In this document: piece after piece, positions 43,351 to 55,194 of the stretch
Position numbering within the stretch: position 1 is the first letter of the stretch
Layout: every line of letters starts with the position of its first letter
Source: Echria macrotheca
Taxonomy: Eukaryota > Ascomycota > Sordariomycetes > Sordariales > Schizotheciaceae
Length of the DNA: 64,000 nucleotides
Reading direction: 5' to 3'
Assembly: GCA_030411725.1 (NCBI GenBank)
Contig: MU839836.1
Location: forward strand, 1,302,001 to 1,366,000
Position numbers and translations under genes: made by a program
Notes under the pieces: model-generated
What the model was told of the DNA's origin: nothing
Databases searched by the model: none
The model's input: the letters and a program-made list of their open reading frames with translations, nothing else

Positions 43351-45808
43351 GGCTGAGACCGGCCTCTGCAAGTGAGTGCAAAGAACGAACTCCTGGCTCC
43401 CGCCGGTGTGTTGGCCGGTAGTAACTCGATGCTTGGCAGGTATATGCGAGGGATTAAGCCGGCATGGTAGTTGCAAGACGTTCACGCACACAACAATCGC
43501 AGACCTGGGGATGTGGCTTCACGGAGAAGCTTATATGCCGAGCACAGAGTTCCGCAGTAGCATCCGACGGGGGGGTGGTGAGCTATGTGTCCAGTCCGGG
43601 GTCATGTCGGAGGGCTAGGCTCGCTTCCACCCTGAAGCTATAGCTTCCGACATCCAGTCCTCCGTGGTGCCCTTAACACGCCGCGGTAAGCGGCGCACAT
43701 GTCTGCGAGAGAACACTCTGAGCGTTACTAAATTAGGGTTGCGTACGGGTCCGGGCCAGCGACCCCAATATGTGCAGCAATTTGACGGCCAAGGTAGATG
43801 GCATGGTCGGTTGGCGTTTTCGGCTCGTGCCTTTACTCGCCCGACGGGTCTCGAACTCTTCCAGATGCCAGAGCTTCCATCCGGGCGGGCCACGAACCAC
43901 ACACACGCCCCCCTGGTCTGGGTCGGCGGGACCCACGTGAACGACGGGCGAGGCAAAGACATGGACGGTGAGGGCGGTAGGAGGATGGCCAGGTAGTTAG
44001 GGTGAACTTCGGCCGTGGCTCGATTGAGGCAACCGCACACGCCGGTCGTCAGTGGTCGCAGACGCCGCCGGTGGCCGTTTGGGGTCTTCTGGGATGGGCC
44101 GACATGGATCTGATCTGCGGCGGCTAATGTCGCCGATAGTGTGTGTTCTGGATGAAGGGGGATTCCAGACGTGTGCGCAATTGAAGAGAAGGCCAGGGAT
44201 ACAGCCGACGTCAAAGTATTGCCCGATCGCCACGTGCTGGTGAGAGCACGCCCATGCCAGGTACCGATAGCGTCCGCCGGAGGGTGGGGCTGCGCTGCCC
44301 TTGCTTATCGATAGTGCTAACCGCCTTGGCTGGGCGGGGCTTATCGGTACTTGGCTGTCCATATCGGCCCGCTAACGTCCGGTACCTGACTCCAACAGAG
44401 TTGATTACGACAACCCCAAGAGCTGCTTGAACGGCAAAAACTGCCTGCAATTTATCTCGAATATCCCCAGCCCGCCAATCGGCGTCGGCGAGGGCCTACG
44501 AGTAGATTCGTAATTAACAGATTCGAGCCTCCAACAGAGGCGAGACCGGGGGTGCGTGATGGCAGGTACACGCAGCCAGCCTTCCAATCAAGTTAAGCTT
44601 TCCCCAAACGATCATCCTGGGAAGCAGCTGTTAACAGCGGGCTCTTGGCTGCGGCAAGCCGCTGACGGGCACTGTGGACACCGCAGACCTGGACTGCTGC
44701 TGCGCTAACGTCTTTTTTGCTTTGCATGAGCTTTAGACGAATGTCGCGAAACCGCCTCCTCCTCACATCTGCAACGCATCGTCCTTCCTGCACCTGTCGG
44801 CATCTGCACGCGGTCACCCGTCCCTGCGTTCGCTGATAGCGACACCGGGCCGTCATGGCTGTTTCCCCACGATACTCTACTGATTCGGTCGAGCGGCTAT
44901 TGAGAAACAACCAGTCAAGCCACCCACCCACCCCACCTCCCACCTCCCTTCCCATAATTCCCAGAGCCTCACCAATCACTCTCTGCTGGCCATGACATCC
45001 TTGCCCTGCAGTCGAAGCTCCAAGCTGGTCGGCCCCCTCATATATCCCAGACGGGATCGTTGCCCGGCTTCGAGAACAAAGGCTGGCATCTACCCCGTCC
45101 CTCGTCCAAAAAAAGCAACGCGGCTTCTTCTCCGCCCTGCCTCTCTCCCGGCTTTCTCCTGCTGCTCGGAGCCGTGCCCCGGATACAACCTGTGAGAATT
45201 GCCTTCTCGTAACACATGCCACTCGACACGTCGTAGAAGGGGAATTCTTCCAGCAGCCATAGATCCGCCACCCCACATGGCTGGTATTGCGCCAGACAAC
45301 GCTCGACGGAGCCGCGCCGGTTCGTCGGAGAGGCGCCGAGGCCTTTATTAATCGCCACTTGCCCGACATAACCTGGTCAGTCTAGTCTATGCGTCCGATC
45401 GTCCAGAGCTGCCAAAGGGTCGCTTAAATCTTGTGCAGCAAAGCGCACTCGGTCCCCACTGCCGTCTTGGCCAGGCACGCCTTTCCCCCTTCGAGCCACC
45501 AAGACCCCCAGGGCTGGGTTTCGGAGTGCTACTGTGTCCATGTGTCATCCGAACTGATCGCCACCAGCGTCGCATTGCGGAAGACTCCCTAACGGGATAG
45601 GGCCTGCGGGTAGTATATTGCGACAACTGCCGACTCCAAGTGCCATATGGTGATTTAGTCAAGGCATCTTCCGGCCTGGGTCATGCGCAGCAAATCCGTC
45701 CATAGTATTCCTCTCTAAGCCGACTCTCGTGCTCCATATACCAACCAGGACAGCTCCCTGTCTGCTGCGATCAACACTCACCTCGGACGTTCCTTTGCCG
45801 TCGTCACA
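43351..45808. promoter_or_regulatory. Divergent 2.5-kb region between PKS and FSH hydrolase
   Basis: A TATAA element at 43531-43535 (minus strand) lies about 180 bp upstream of the PKS start and may serve it. Open frames at 43615-44214 and 44593-45369 on the minus strand are not protein-like. No transcription-factor gene is visible here. The region presumably co-regulates both genes. Confidence 0.4.
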
Positions 45809-46780
45809 ATGAGGTTCCTCTGTCTCCCTGGCGCCTATGGCAGCTCCGATGTAAGTGATGTGCTGCCGGCCGGCGCGGCTCCCGCATGCTTGGCGATGGC
45901 CTCATGACTTTCGCCCCCCCTCAGCCAGACTGGAGGCAAAGCTAACAGAGATCAAACAGAAATTCCAGGTGCAGCTTGGTAAGATTTCAGGAGTCCGACG
46001 AGGGTGACCTCGCTGACGTACAAAAGCACCGATCGTGAAGGAGCTGACCGAAGATTCAACCGCCACGTTCCACTTCATCCACGGGCCCTGCAAGGCAGTG
46101 CCCCCGGAGGGTTTCGAGGAGTACTTTGGAAAGCCGCCGTACTTCCGCTTCATCGAGCCGGATGAGGATGTTGAGAAGACTTCGGACGACGATGTCTTGG
46201 CGAGAATCCGGGACTTCCCGGACTGCGAAACGCCCGAGGACACGATGCGCGAGCTGATGAGGGAGGGCATTGCGTCGTCTCACCGGAGCACCGACAATGC
46301 GCTAAAGTTCCTGGTCAAGATTATGGAAGAGCGTGGGCCGTTTGAGGGCATCATTGGCTATTCCGAGGGCGCGACCATCGCCGCGACATTGCTCCTCCAC
46401 GAGCAGCGCCGCTTCAAGAAGAAGGGAATCAAGCCCATGTTCAAGTACGCCATCTTCTTTGCCGGGTGGCCGCCGGTGGATCCCGACACTCATGCGCTGA
46501 TTCTGAGCGATGAATCGGACGCCATGATCGAGATCCCCACTTGTCACATCAGTAAGCTTTTTTTCCCTCTTAGTCTACAACGTCACTGACACGCGCGCTA
46601 GTCGGCTCGCTTGATCCCTATGTCCACGGGTCGCTGGCGCTGTACAACGTCTGTGATCCCGATACGGCTTATCTGTTTGATCATGCAAAGGGGCACACGT
46701 TGCCGCGCGACAAGGATACGGTCAAGGAGCTTGGCGACGTGGTGCGGGAGGCGATCAAGACATATGATATCCACATGTAG
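45809..46780 (+). CDS. FSH-family alpha/beta hydrolase, LovG-like candidate releasing enzyme
   Basis: Four exons: 45809-45850, 45960-45978 (only 19 nt), 46027-46551 and 46602-46780; 254 aa. Spliced N-terminus MRFLCLPGAYGSSDKFQVQL, then APIVKEL, is the FSH1 pattern (LPG..GS...FQ.QL). The nucleophile is Ser133 in IIGYSEGATIA; the catalytic Asp is likely in GSLDPYV and the His in AKGHTLP near the C-terminus. Family knowledge: FSH-type hydrolases are common in PKS clusters; LovG releases the HR-PKS product in lovastatin biosynthesis. It is transcribed divergently from an HR-PKS that lacks a thioesterase, so a releasing or editing role is a reasonable inference. The microexon is required: without it neither the frame nor the FQ.QL motif is kept. 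Confidence 0.88.
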
Positions 46781-49700
46781 ATGCATGGTGATAGACTATA
46801 GGGCGTTTTGTGTGTTTTTCGAATTCTTGTCATTTTAGTTTTGTGATATTCCATTTTATTTGTATATAGAAAAATTTGTACCTTCTTGCATCTTACTTTC
46901 CTGGCCCTCGAGGTGAAGAAGATGAGATCCCATAGGCGGAACCCGAGAGCACATGTTTCCGCTTCGAGACGCTGCGGCCACAGCGAGAAATGACGCGAGA
47001 CATATGCATCTGCTAGATTGCCCATCTAGGCGAATTCCCATTTCGCGAGCCGAAGCCGGGGCGCGGGAGAACCATGGGCTTTTTGACTGGGCCTGTGCCC
47101 TCCGAAGCCTGGATGCATGGAAGAACCCGGCCGGCCTTCTTTTTGGGATGGGGCCGAGAGACGGGCCTGTTTCACATTACACAAAGAAGTTCTAGAATAG
47201 AAGCAATCAAACTATCGAGCTATAGATTAGCTGCAAGCTGTCAAGCTTTGATGCGCATGAGCCGGCCGCGCGCGAGTACCTATATGATCCATGGTGAGGA
47301 GCGTGCGTTTTTTTGCTGGTCTGGCCCGTGGGGGGGAAGGGGCAACTGGGAAGGGGGAAGGGGGAAGGGGGAAGGGGGGAGGGGGGTGTATGTGGATAAT
47401 CTGGAAACCGGGCAAAAGGGGTTGGTCGTTATGGTTCGAGATAACATCAGACTCACTCTGAGAGAGAGAGATCACGATGTTGTTCAATGTCTGTGGTGGC
47501 AAGGGGGGCAAAAAAGGTGTTCGACATATCTAGCCAACTTAGATAAACGAGGAGGCCGGCATTGGATTCCACGGGTCCTAGTCTAGACAGCTCGCGTACG
47601 GGTGACGTATCGTGATAGCGGTCGGCAATGCCTGTCAAATTTTTCAGGGGGTGGACGATGACTTGACGGAGTGGCCCGTAGAAGAAAACAAAGCTCAAAA
47701 ACAAAAGTCTACGTACGGGCGTCGGTCCGGTTAGATCTTGGTAAATGGAATGAGGGATGGGTTCTGGAACGTTACTGCCAGATCAGTATCCGGGCAGGCG
47801 GGCTGGCCGGACGAAGAAAAGAGGGAGGGAAAGGCTATTTTGGTCCTCGTTCGTCCCTGGAATTTCGAATGGCGTGACGGGAGACTCGCGGCGGGAGGGA
47901 AGGGAAGAAAGAGACGAGACGAGATACGCTTGTGTTCGGCTCACATCTGTGCGCTGTGCGCGCGCAGCAAGGGAACATACGCGGCGTCTCGGCAGTCCTA
48001 TCTGCTGCTCAGCGATACCCGGATCGTGGGCGGTTCTAGAGTGGCATAGGAAGATCTCGACGAGATAAGGCTGCTGCACAATCAAGCATCTAGCCCGGGC
48101 TCACCGTCCACCATCGCGAGCGGTCCAGCTATCGCGGCGCATCTTCAATCAAGATGGGTGAATTTTGATGGGTTCCTGTGTCATCCACCCCGGGTAAGCT
48201 CGGTCGATGCGGTCTCGGCATGCGGTGTGAAGCGAGAATTTGGTGGTGTGGGGGGAAGGGGGAGTCATTGGGAAAGAGCAACTCAAGGTTTAGGCCGAGA
48301 TATCGGGTAGCTATCGCGGCAAGTCATGCAGGAGACGCGTTCAGGAACACTTTTTTATCAAATCTAGATAATCTAGATAGGAGACTGATAGGTAACGTTC
48401 CTCGTCTAGCTCTCTTGTAGGTAAAGACCAGGGCCAGACCGAGCTCGCAAGCTCCCCCACCGAGCACCTCAGCGTCGGTCGTCGGCTTAACCCACGATAT
48501 TGGGGGAGAGGTCTTATAACGAACAAGTGTCGTTCGTAGCATCTCCAAGGTCTGGACTTCTGGCTAAACTACCCCACGGTGATCGACCGAGGACCCCACA
48601 GTCACGGTTGTCGTTCTCGATGCGGCGCTCTTGCTGGGGGCACATCATCGGGGTGGTATCGGCTCATTATCCGAGATGCAAGTCCCGCAGGCTAAGGACG
48701 GGAGCGACATGCAGGTCGGTGGGATCGGCAGGGTATTTGGCCAGAGGTGTGTGCGCATCAGTTGTTAGCCATGGAATGGCCTTGGTCGAGTACCTTACTG
48801 GTCCTGGCCCATTTCAGCCTGTGATGGGCTTTACTACCCGCCTCTTCTGGCCCCACGTGCCCACTTCCCGCTGGAAAAACAATCGAAGGTCGGTTCGGCC
48901 TTCGGTGCCTTGCGTCGGTTGTTTTTTGCTCTTCTGCCCGACTGGCCCTCCGGCCTTGGCCCCTGCATGAGAGTAGGAGGGACCCCACACTTTGTTTCTC
49001 AACCCAGCTCGGAGGAACAAGCAGCGAGAAAGTGAGAAAATCTCCCCGTCATATTCATGCCATCCCTTCCCCGGCAGGGGTGCCGTCCTCCACCCCCATT
49101 TCACATGTCGGCCAGGAACACAGCGGTCGCCCGTCCGGCCTTGCAGAGGTGGACACCACCCAAGACCCTTCCCTTTCGGTTGCACAGGGGTTGGCCAGTT
49201 ATCTGCCTTCACATATACAGTCCGGGGCTACTCATATATCGGTGATAGCACGTCACACCTCTGTTGCAGCCTTTGACACGCTGTGAGCCTGATTGCACTA
49301 GATTACCGACATATTGGACATTGGCCACCTAGCATCGGAGCGGGGCACCACTGGCTCTCCGGGTCGCCTCTTGGCTTTTTTACGCTCTGCTCAGTCAGGC
49401 TCTTGTAATGTCCAGCCGGCAGACATACAGCGGAGGTTGTGGACCGCAATGGGCGGACGGATATGTGTCGGCTGTTCCCGATAGCCGGCTTCGACGGAGC
49501 GCGACCCTGTGTTCTAGAATCTAGTTTGCCATCAGGAAGCCCGAAGCCCCAGCGGCCAGGTTGCCTCGTCGGTTCTAATCCATAGCCTATCTCTGCTGCG
49601 AGCTTGCACCGATCTGATCGTGCGGCTCTCTCCTCTTCCCCCCTTCCCCTTCCACGGTGAGCTATTCCGTGGTAATCCGCACGTGTTGCATCTCGCTTCG

Positions 49701-49874
49701 CAGCCAGCCATGCCGGGGATCCCTATCTCCCTCTAGTGAGACTGGCGCGTCCAGGTGTGGAGGGAACAGATCGCTGATCAGAGCCTCCTACGGCTCCTGC
49801 CGAGGCCGCCTTCGAGCTCCCAACTCGTTGGCCCCGTGTTGTGCCACCCCCTAATGGTCGCTGGCGAACACACC
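46781..49874. other. 3.1-kb intergenic region between hydrolase and ABC transporter
   Basis: No gene seen. It contains a G-rich tract at 47329-47386 and otherwise short random open frames on both strands. Part must be the ABC transporter promoter. Confidence 0.45.
47348..47386 (+). repeat. G-rich (GGGGGAA)n tract
   Basis: Four to five GGGGGAA-type units ending in two G5-G6 runs, in a 40-bp stretch that could form G-quadruplex DNA on the plus strand. Confidence 0.8.
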
Positions 49875-52800
49875 ATGGCAGCCTCCAACCACGCCGACGA
49901 CCCTCACTCGCCCACCATGGCGTCCTCTATTGAGGTCACCAAGGGCGAGGCACATGGCGACTCCGGTCATGTCTCGCCGTCTGTTGACGAGAAAGCGGCG
50001 TCACACTCAACACCAGCTCCCCAGGCAGATCCTTTGCCTGGTCCTGAAAAAGAAAAGCATACAACACTACTCAAGCCCGAGTACAAAAATGCCATCAGGG
50101 ATTTCTTTGTGAGTCTAGATCTCATCATGAGCTGGGACCGTAGCTCACACTGTCACAGCGCATCTTCTCGTTTTCGACATGGCTAGACAAGCTGCTCCTC
50201 TTCGCCGCCGTGATAGCCTCCATCGGGGCTGGAATCACCATGCCCGTGATGAACATCATCTTTGGTAAGAAATCCATCATCTCAAGGGATTGTTGATGAC
50301 AGATAAGCTTACAAACTGTAGGTCGAATGGTGGGTTCGTTCACTGGTTATTTCAGTACCGATGCCCAGACCACATATGACATGTTCAAACACGCAATAAC
50401 CACATGCGCGTAAGTTTTATAGCAGCGGATTCGAGACGGGAAAGGAACTAACATGTCTAGATTGTACCTCGTCGCCCTATTTTTCATCAGGCTCGTCCTG
50501 GACTACATTGCGTATGTGAGTATTCACTGGAACTCAGTCCTTGGTAGCTTGAGCTAATTCAAACACAGATGGGGTTCCGGATGTGCAGCCTGAGAATCTC
50601 GGCGGCCATTAGACTCGAGTACATGAAGTGTCTCTTTGGACAGCCAGTTTCAACGCTGGATGTGCTGCCTCCGGGCCAGACGGCCGCCATCATCACCATC
50701 ACGGCCAGCGTCTTGCAGATGGGCATCTCGGAGCGCCTCTCGGCACTCTTCCAGTCTCTGTCCACCGTGATCTCGGCCTTCATCATTGCCATGTGCTACA
50801 GTTGGAGCTTGACACTCGTCACCAGCAGCGGACTGCTGTTTATCATCATAGCCTACGCTGCTACCACTCCTTTCTTGGTTAAACTGATGAACGACGTACA
50901 GCATGCTGACATCCAGGCCTCGACGGCGGCCAACGAGATCTTTGGCTCCATCCGCATGATTGCGGCCTGTGGGGCTGAGCACAAGATCGCAAAGCGGTAT
51001 TCAAAGTGGGTTGACGAGTCCCGTCGTCGGGGGCTGAAAATGTCACCCATAATTGCCATGCAGCAGGCCCCAGGTGAGTTTCCTTGAACCCCCAATGAAA
51101 TGGATTTGAATATTCTGACTCGTCACCAGTTCAGTTTGCGGTTTACGGGTGAGTGGTCCTTTGCGCCTTTGTTCAGTGACTCTCGGCAGGAGCTAAAATT
51201 TTGCAGAACCTTTGCTCTTTCCTTTTGGTACTCACTCAAGATGTACCTCGAGCTGCGTTTTAACAGTGCTGAAACGCTGATTGTGTGAGTGGGCCAAGAT
51301 GCATGCAAAGATGCAGCTAGCTGATGAGATTGCAGTGTCCTCATGTCCATCATGCTTATGACTACTTCAATCGGCGGTATCACTTCGCCGCTGTCAGCCG
51401 CAGCACGCGCCGCAGGGGCGGCTACTATCTTTTACACCATCATTGACGCACCAAGAAAAGACAAAAGCGGCGTCAAAGACCCCGAAGTCAATGCATCTGA
51501 GGACATTGTTCTTTCCAATATCAACTTTGCTTACTCGACGAGGATTGATCTCAAAATCCTGGATGATCTCAGTCTCACATTCCCAGCCGGAAAGGTCACG
51601 GCCATCGTTGGCCCGTCCGGCGCTGGTAAGAGTACCATTGTTGGACTCATTGAGCGGTGGTATGAGATTGAGTCGCCCGATAGTGGGGACATGGTAAGTC
51701 ATCCGGCTGTCTGAATAAAACCAACTTGTCTAATTTTCCTCAGAGTTTGTACTGGCGGAACGGATATATCACCGTCGGCGGCCGTTCCCTCCGAGAAATC
51801 GATCTCAAATGGTGGCGATCACAGATTGGGCTGGTGCAACAGGAGCCTTTCCTGTTCAATGACAGCATCTATCGGAATGTCGAATTTGGTCTTATCGGTA
51901 CCGAGTGGGAAAATGCCGATATAGAAACCAAGAAGGAGCTTGTTATTCAAGCCTGCAAAGAGGCCTATGCGGACGAGTTCATCACACGACTCCCCGAGGT
52001 AAGACACCGAAACAGTCTGTTAGGCTCTGTTACTCACATGTAACCAGAGATACTCGACTATTGTCGGCGATTCCGGTATCAAACTCAGCGGTGGGCAGCG
52101 GCAAAGAATTGCTATTGCTCGAAGCATAGTCAAGCGGCCCAAAATCCTTATCCTTGATGAGGCAACCAGCAGCATTGACGTCCGTGGCGAGCAGGTAGTG
52201 CAGGCGGCCTTGGACAAGGTCTCAAAGGACAGGACCACCATCGTGATTGCGCATCGTCTAGCCACCGTCAAAAAGGCAGACAATATCGTCGTCCTGCGGA
52301 AGGGCAGAGTGGTCCAACAAGGTACCCATGAGAACTTGATGGCGCAGGAAGGGGGTCCATATTGGACACTGGCAACATCCCAGCAGCTTGTACAGACATC
52401 TGTGGATGACGACTGTGAGACGATTCACTCGGCTGATGCCGAGGTTGCCGAGAAGAAGAGCATGGCCACAATCGGAACAGATACCACCCTGACAGAAAAC
52501 ACCACGGCGGTACCTCACGCAGAGGAAGAAAAGAGGACATTTCGGTCGACATTCTTGATTCTGCTGTACGAGCAGAAGCGGCGGTGGAAATGGTATCTTC
52601 TTCTGATGATTAGCGCTCTTTGTGGAGGAGGTAGGGAACCCCAAAATGCTTGGTACCACAAAGCGTTAACTGACTTTTCTTTCAGCCAGCCAACCGATTC
52701 AGGCATACTTGTTCGCCAACGAACTCATATTGTTCTCGTTCTGGGGAGACTGGCTCCAACCTATCGCCAACTTTTGGAGCCTGATGTTTGTCTGCCTGGC

Positions 52801-54740
52801 CATTTTTGTCGGCATCACGTATTTTGTGCTGGGGTGGTCTTCGTCCACTATTGCATTCGTAAGTACACACAAATATTTGTATTCAAGCTGATATTTACGT
52901 TGATAGCACATAACACACCACTATCGACTGGAATACTTCAACAACATCGTCGCCAAAAGCGTCGCCTTTTTTGATGCCGAAGACCACTCAGTTGGCGCAC
53001 TAACAGCCCGGCTGGCCACAGATCCCAGCCAGCTGCAGGAGCTTATGGGGACGAATATGGCTTTTGTCCTTATTTCGCTCCTCAACGTTGCCGGATGTCT
53101 AGTGATATCGTTTTATTTCGGTTGGAAACTGACCATCGTCACCCTCTGCACCTCGATGCCGCTCATCATTGCCTCGGCCTTTTTCAGGATTCGATACGAG
53201 ACCCATTTTGAGAAGATGAACAACAAGGTGTTTGCCGAGAGCGCAAAGTTCGCCACCGAGTCCATCGGCGCGTTCCGGACCGTTTCGGCCATGACGCTCG
53301 AGGATACCATCATCGATCGATACGACAAGCTTCTACATGATCAGATCCGCAAGACGTTTCTCAAGTCCTGCTGGACGACATTTGTGTTTGCTATTGCAGA
53401 CAGTATTGCCCTTCTCTGCATGGCGTTTGTGCTCTGGTGGGTTGATTTGTTCAGGTTGTTGACCGATGGCTGACTATTTCAGGTACGGTGGGACGTTGAT
53501 GCTGAACCTCGAGTACAACTCATTCCAGTATATCGTGGTGTATATTGCAGTAGTCCAGGTATGCGCGAGACATAAAATGGTTGACGGAAGCTAATACCTC
53601 CCAGGGAAGCTTGGGCGCCGGTCAATGGTTGAGTTTCGGGCCGAGTAAGTTTGATGGGCAGCCATGGAAATATTCGCTAACTGTTGCAGACATTGCCAAG
53701 GCAACTGTGGCGGCGAACAGGATTGTCGAGATGAGGGGAAAGGATCATTACGATGGGAAACTGATTTCTTTAGACACCGGGAATCTTGGGGAAGATGACG
53801 GGGGCGTCAAAGTACAGTTCCAAAACGTCTGGTTCCGGTACCCGACCAGAGACGTGCCTGTGTTGAATGGCCTCAGCTTAACAGTCAGTGTTTGCTTTGA
53901 GCAGATTTCGGAGCTTGCTGACAATTACAGATTGAAAAGGGGCAATTCGCCGCCGTTGTCGGCCCATCCGGTGAGTTTAGAATCTTGTTTTCTCTGTGGT
54001 TATGGCTAACACTGGACAGGATGTGGAAAGACGACAATTATATCATTGCTTGAAAGGTATGCAGAATACCAGCATCTTTGGTGCTCATATCACTAACAAA
54101 AGACAGATTCTATTCGGCCAACGCGGGTCGTGTCCTCTACAACGGCCTCGAAATAAACGACATGGATCTCAGACACTACCGCAGGGAAATATCTCTTGTG
54201 GCGCAAGAACCCAACTTGTTTGATGGGACGCTGAGAGAAAACATCCTGATTGGTGTGGAAGACGATGATAGCATCACCGACGAGCAACTCCACCAGGCCT
54301 GCCGGGATGCCGAGATCCACGATTTCATCGTCTCGCTGCCAGAAGGCTACAACACCAGGGTCGGCACAAAGGGTGTCCTGTTATCTGGGGGGCAGAAGCA
54401 GCGTCTGGCTATTGCGAGGGCGCTGATACGGAATCCTCGTCTGCTGCTTCTGGATGAAGCGACGTCGAATCTCGACGCCGAGACGGAAAAGTCGGTGCAA
54501 GCCGTGTTTGAGAAGAACAAGAAGAACAGGACGATGGTGGTTGTGGCTCACCGTCTGGCGACCATCCAAAACGCAGACGTCATCTTTGTGCTCGCCGACG
54601 GGCGGGTGATGGAGAAGGGCGACCACGCGACGCTGTTGAAGAAGCGGGGGATATACTACCAAATGGTGAGTTTTGGCGGATTTCGGAGAACGAACTAGGC
54701 TAACATGTTGCAGTGTCAATCACAAGCTTTAGACCGGTAG
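49875..54740 (+). CDS. Full-size ABC-B (MDR/P-glycoprotein-like) transporter
   Basis: Nineteen exons, 1318 aa: 49875-50108, 50159-50264, 50322-50409, 50461-50515, 50569-51073, 51130-51148, 51207-51284, 51336-51693, 51744-51998, 52048-52630, 52686-52858, 52907-53436, 53483-53558, 53605-53644, 53690-53883, 53931-53970, 54020-54056, 54107-54665, 54714-54740. The layout is (TMD-NBD)x2. NBD1: Walker A GPSGAGKST (about 454), signature LSGGQRQR, Walker B ILILDEATSSID, H-loop IAHRLAT. NBD2: Walker A GPSGCGKTT (split by an intron), LSGGQKQR, LLLLDEATSNLD, VAHRLAT. Both ATPase sites look intact. Family members pump hydrophobic compounds or lipopeptides out of the cell; proximity to the PKS suggests efflux of its product, but this is inference. 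ATG 49875 has the best context (CACCATGG); an in-frame ATG at 49854 would add seven residues. Exon 6 is 19 nt. Confidence 0.9.
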
Positions 54741-55194
54741 TTGTATCTATAGAATTAGAGTTGCACGGCACTTGACCGCCATACTTTGACCTTGTTGGAG
54801 GTGACTCGGGCTAGTTGTGAACGTGAACCTCAACTGTCCACCCCCCGACGAGCTTCGCTGGTCCTTCCGGAATAGCCTACCCGGTCTGCCCTATCCTCCA
54901 CATATTTACTATTGGGAATTAGGAATATCACCCGGTCATTGGCTTGCCGATCCCATTATTTGAGGGGGCCCTTGATCAACTATTTGTCCAGACTCGACTG
55001 GAGCCACAGCAGACTCCCCCGCATCGGCCTCGGGGATACAACACCGAGACTACCTTAAGGTATCCAACCACATTCCTCCCAAGACTTATAATGTTGTTCA
55101 TTGCCCAAGTTTTGCGTAGCATGCTTCATCCTATGATTCCAAAGAAGCCCAATATCCATACTTTTCCCTCCCATGTTTGCAAAAGAAGGAAAAA
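54741..55194. other. Intergenic region, beta-mannosidase promoter
   Basis: 454 bp between two plus-strand genes, containing the ABC transporter 3' UTR and the beta-mannosidase promoter. Nothing specific recognised. Confidence 0.4.

Noticed and set aside
44593..45369. 258-codon minus-strand frame between PKS and hydrolase, considered as a cluster transcription factor
   Set aside because: No Zn2Cys6 pattern, bZIP or other DNA-binding motif; the sequence looks random.
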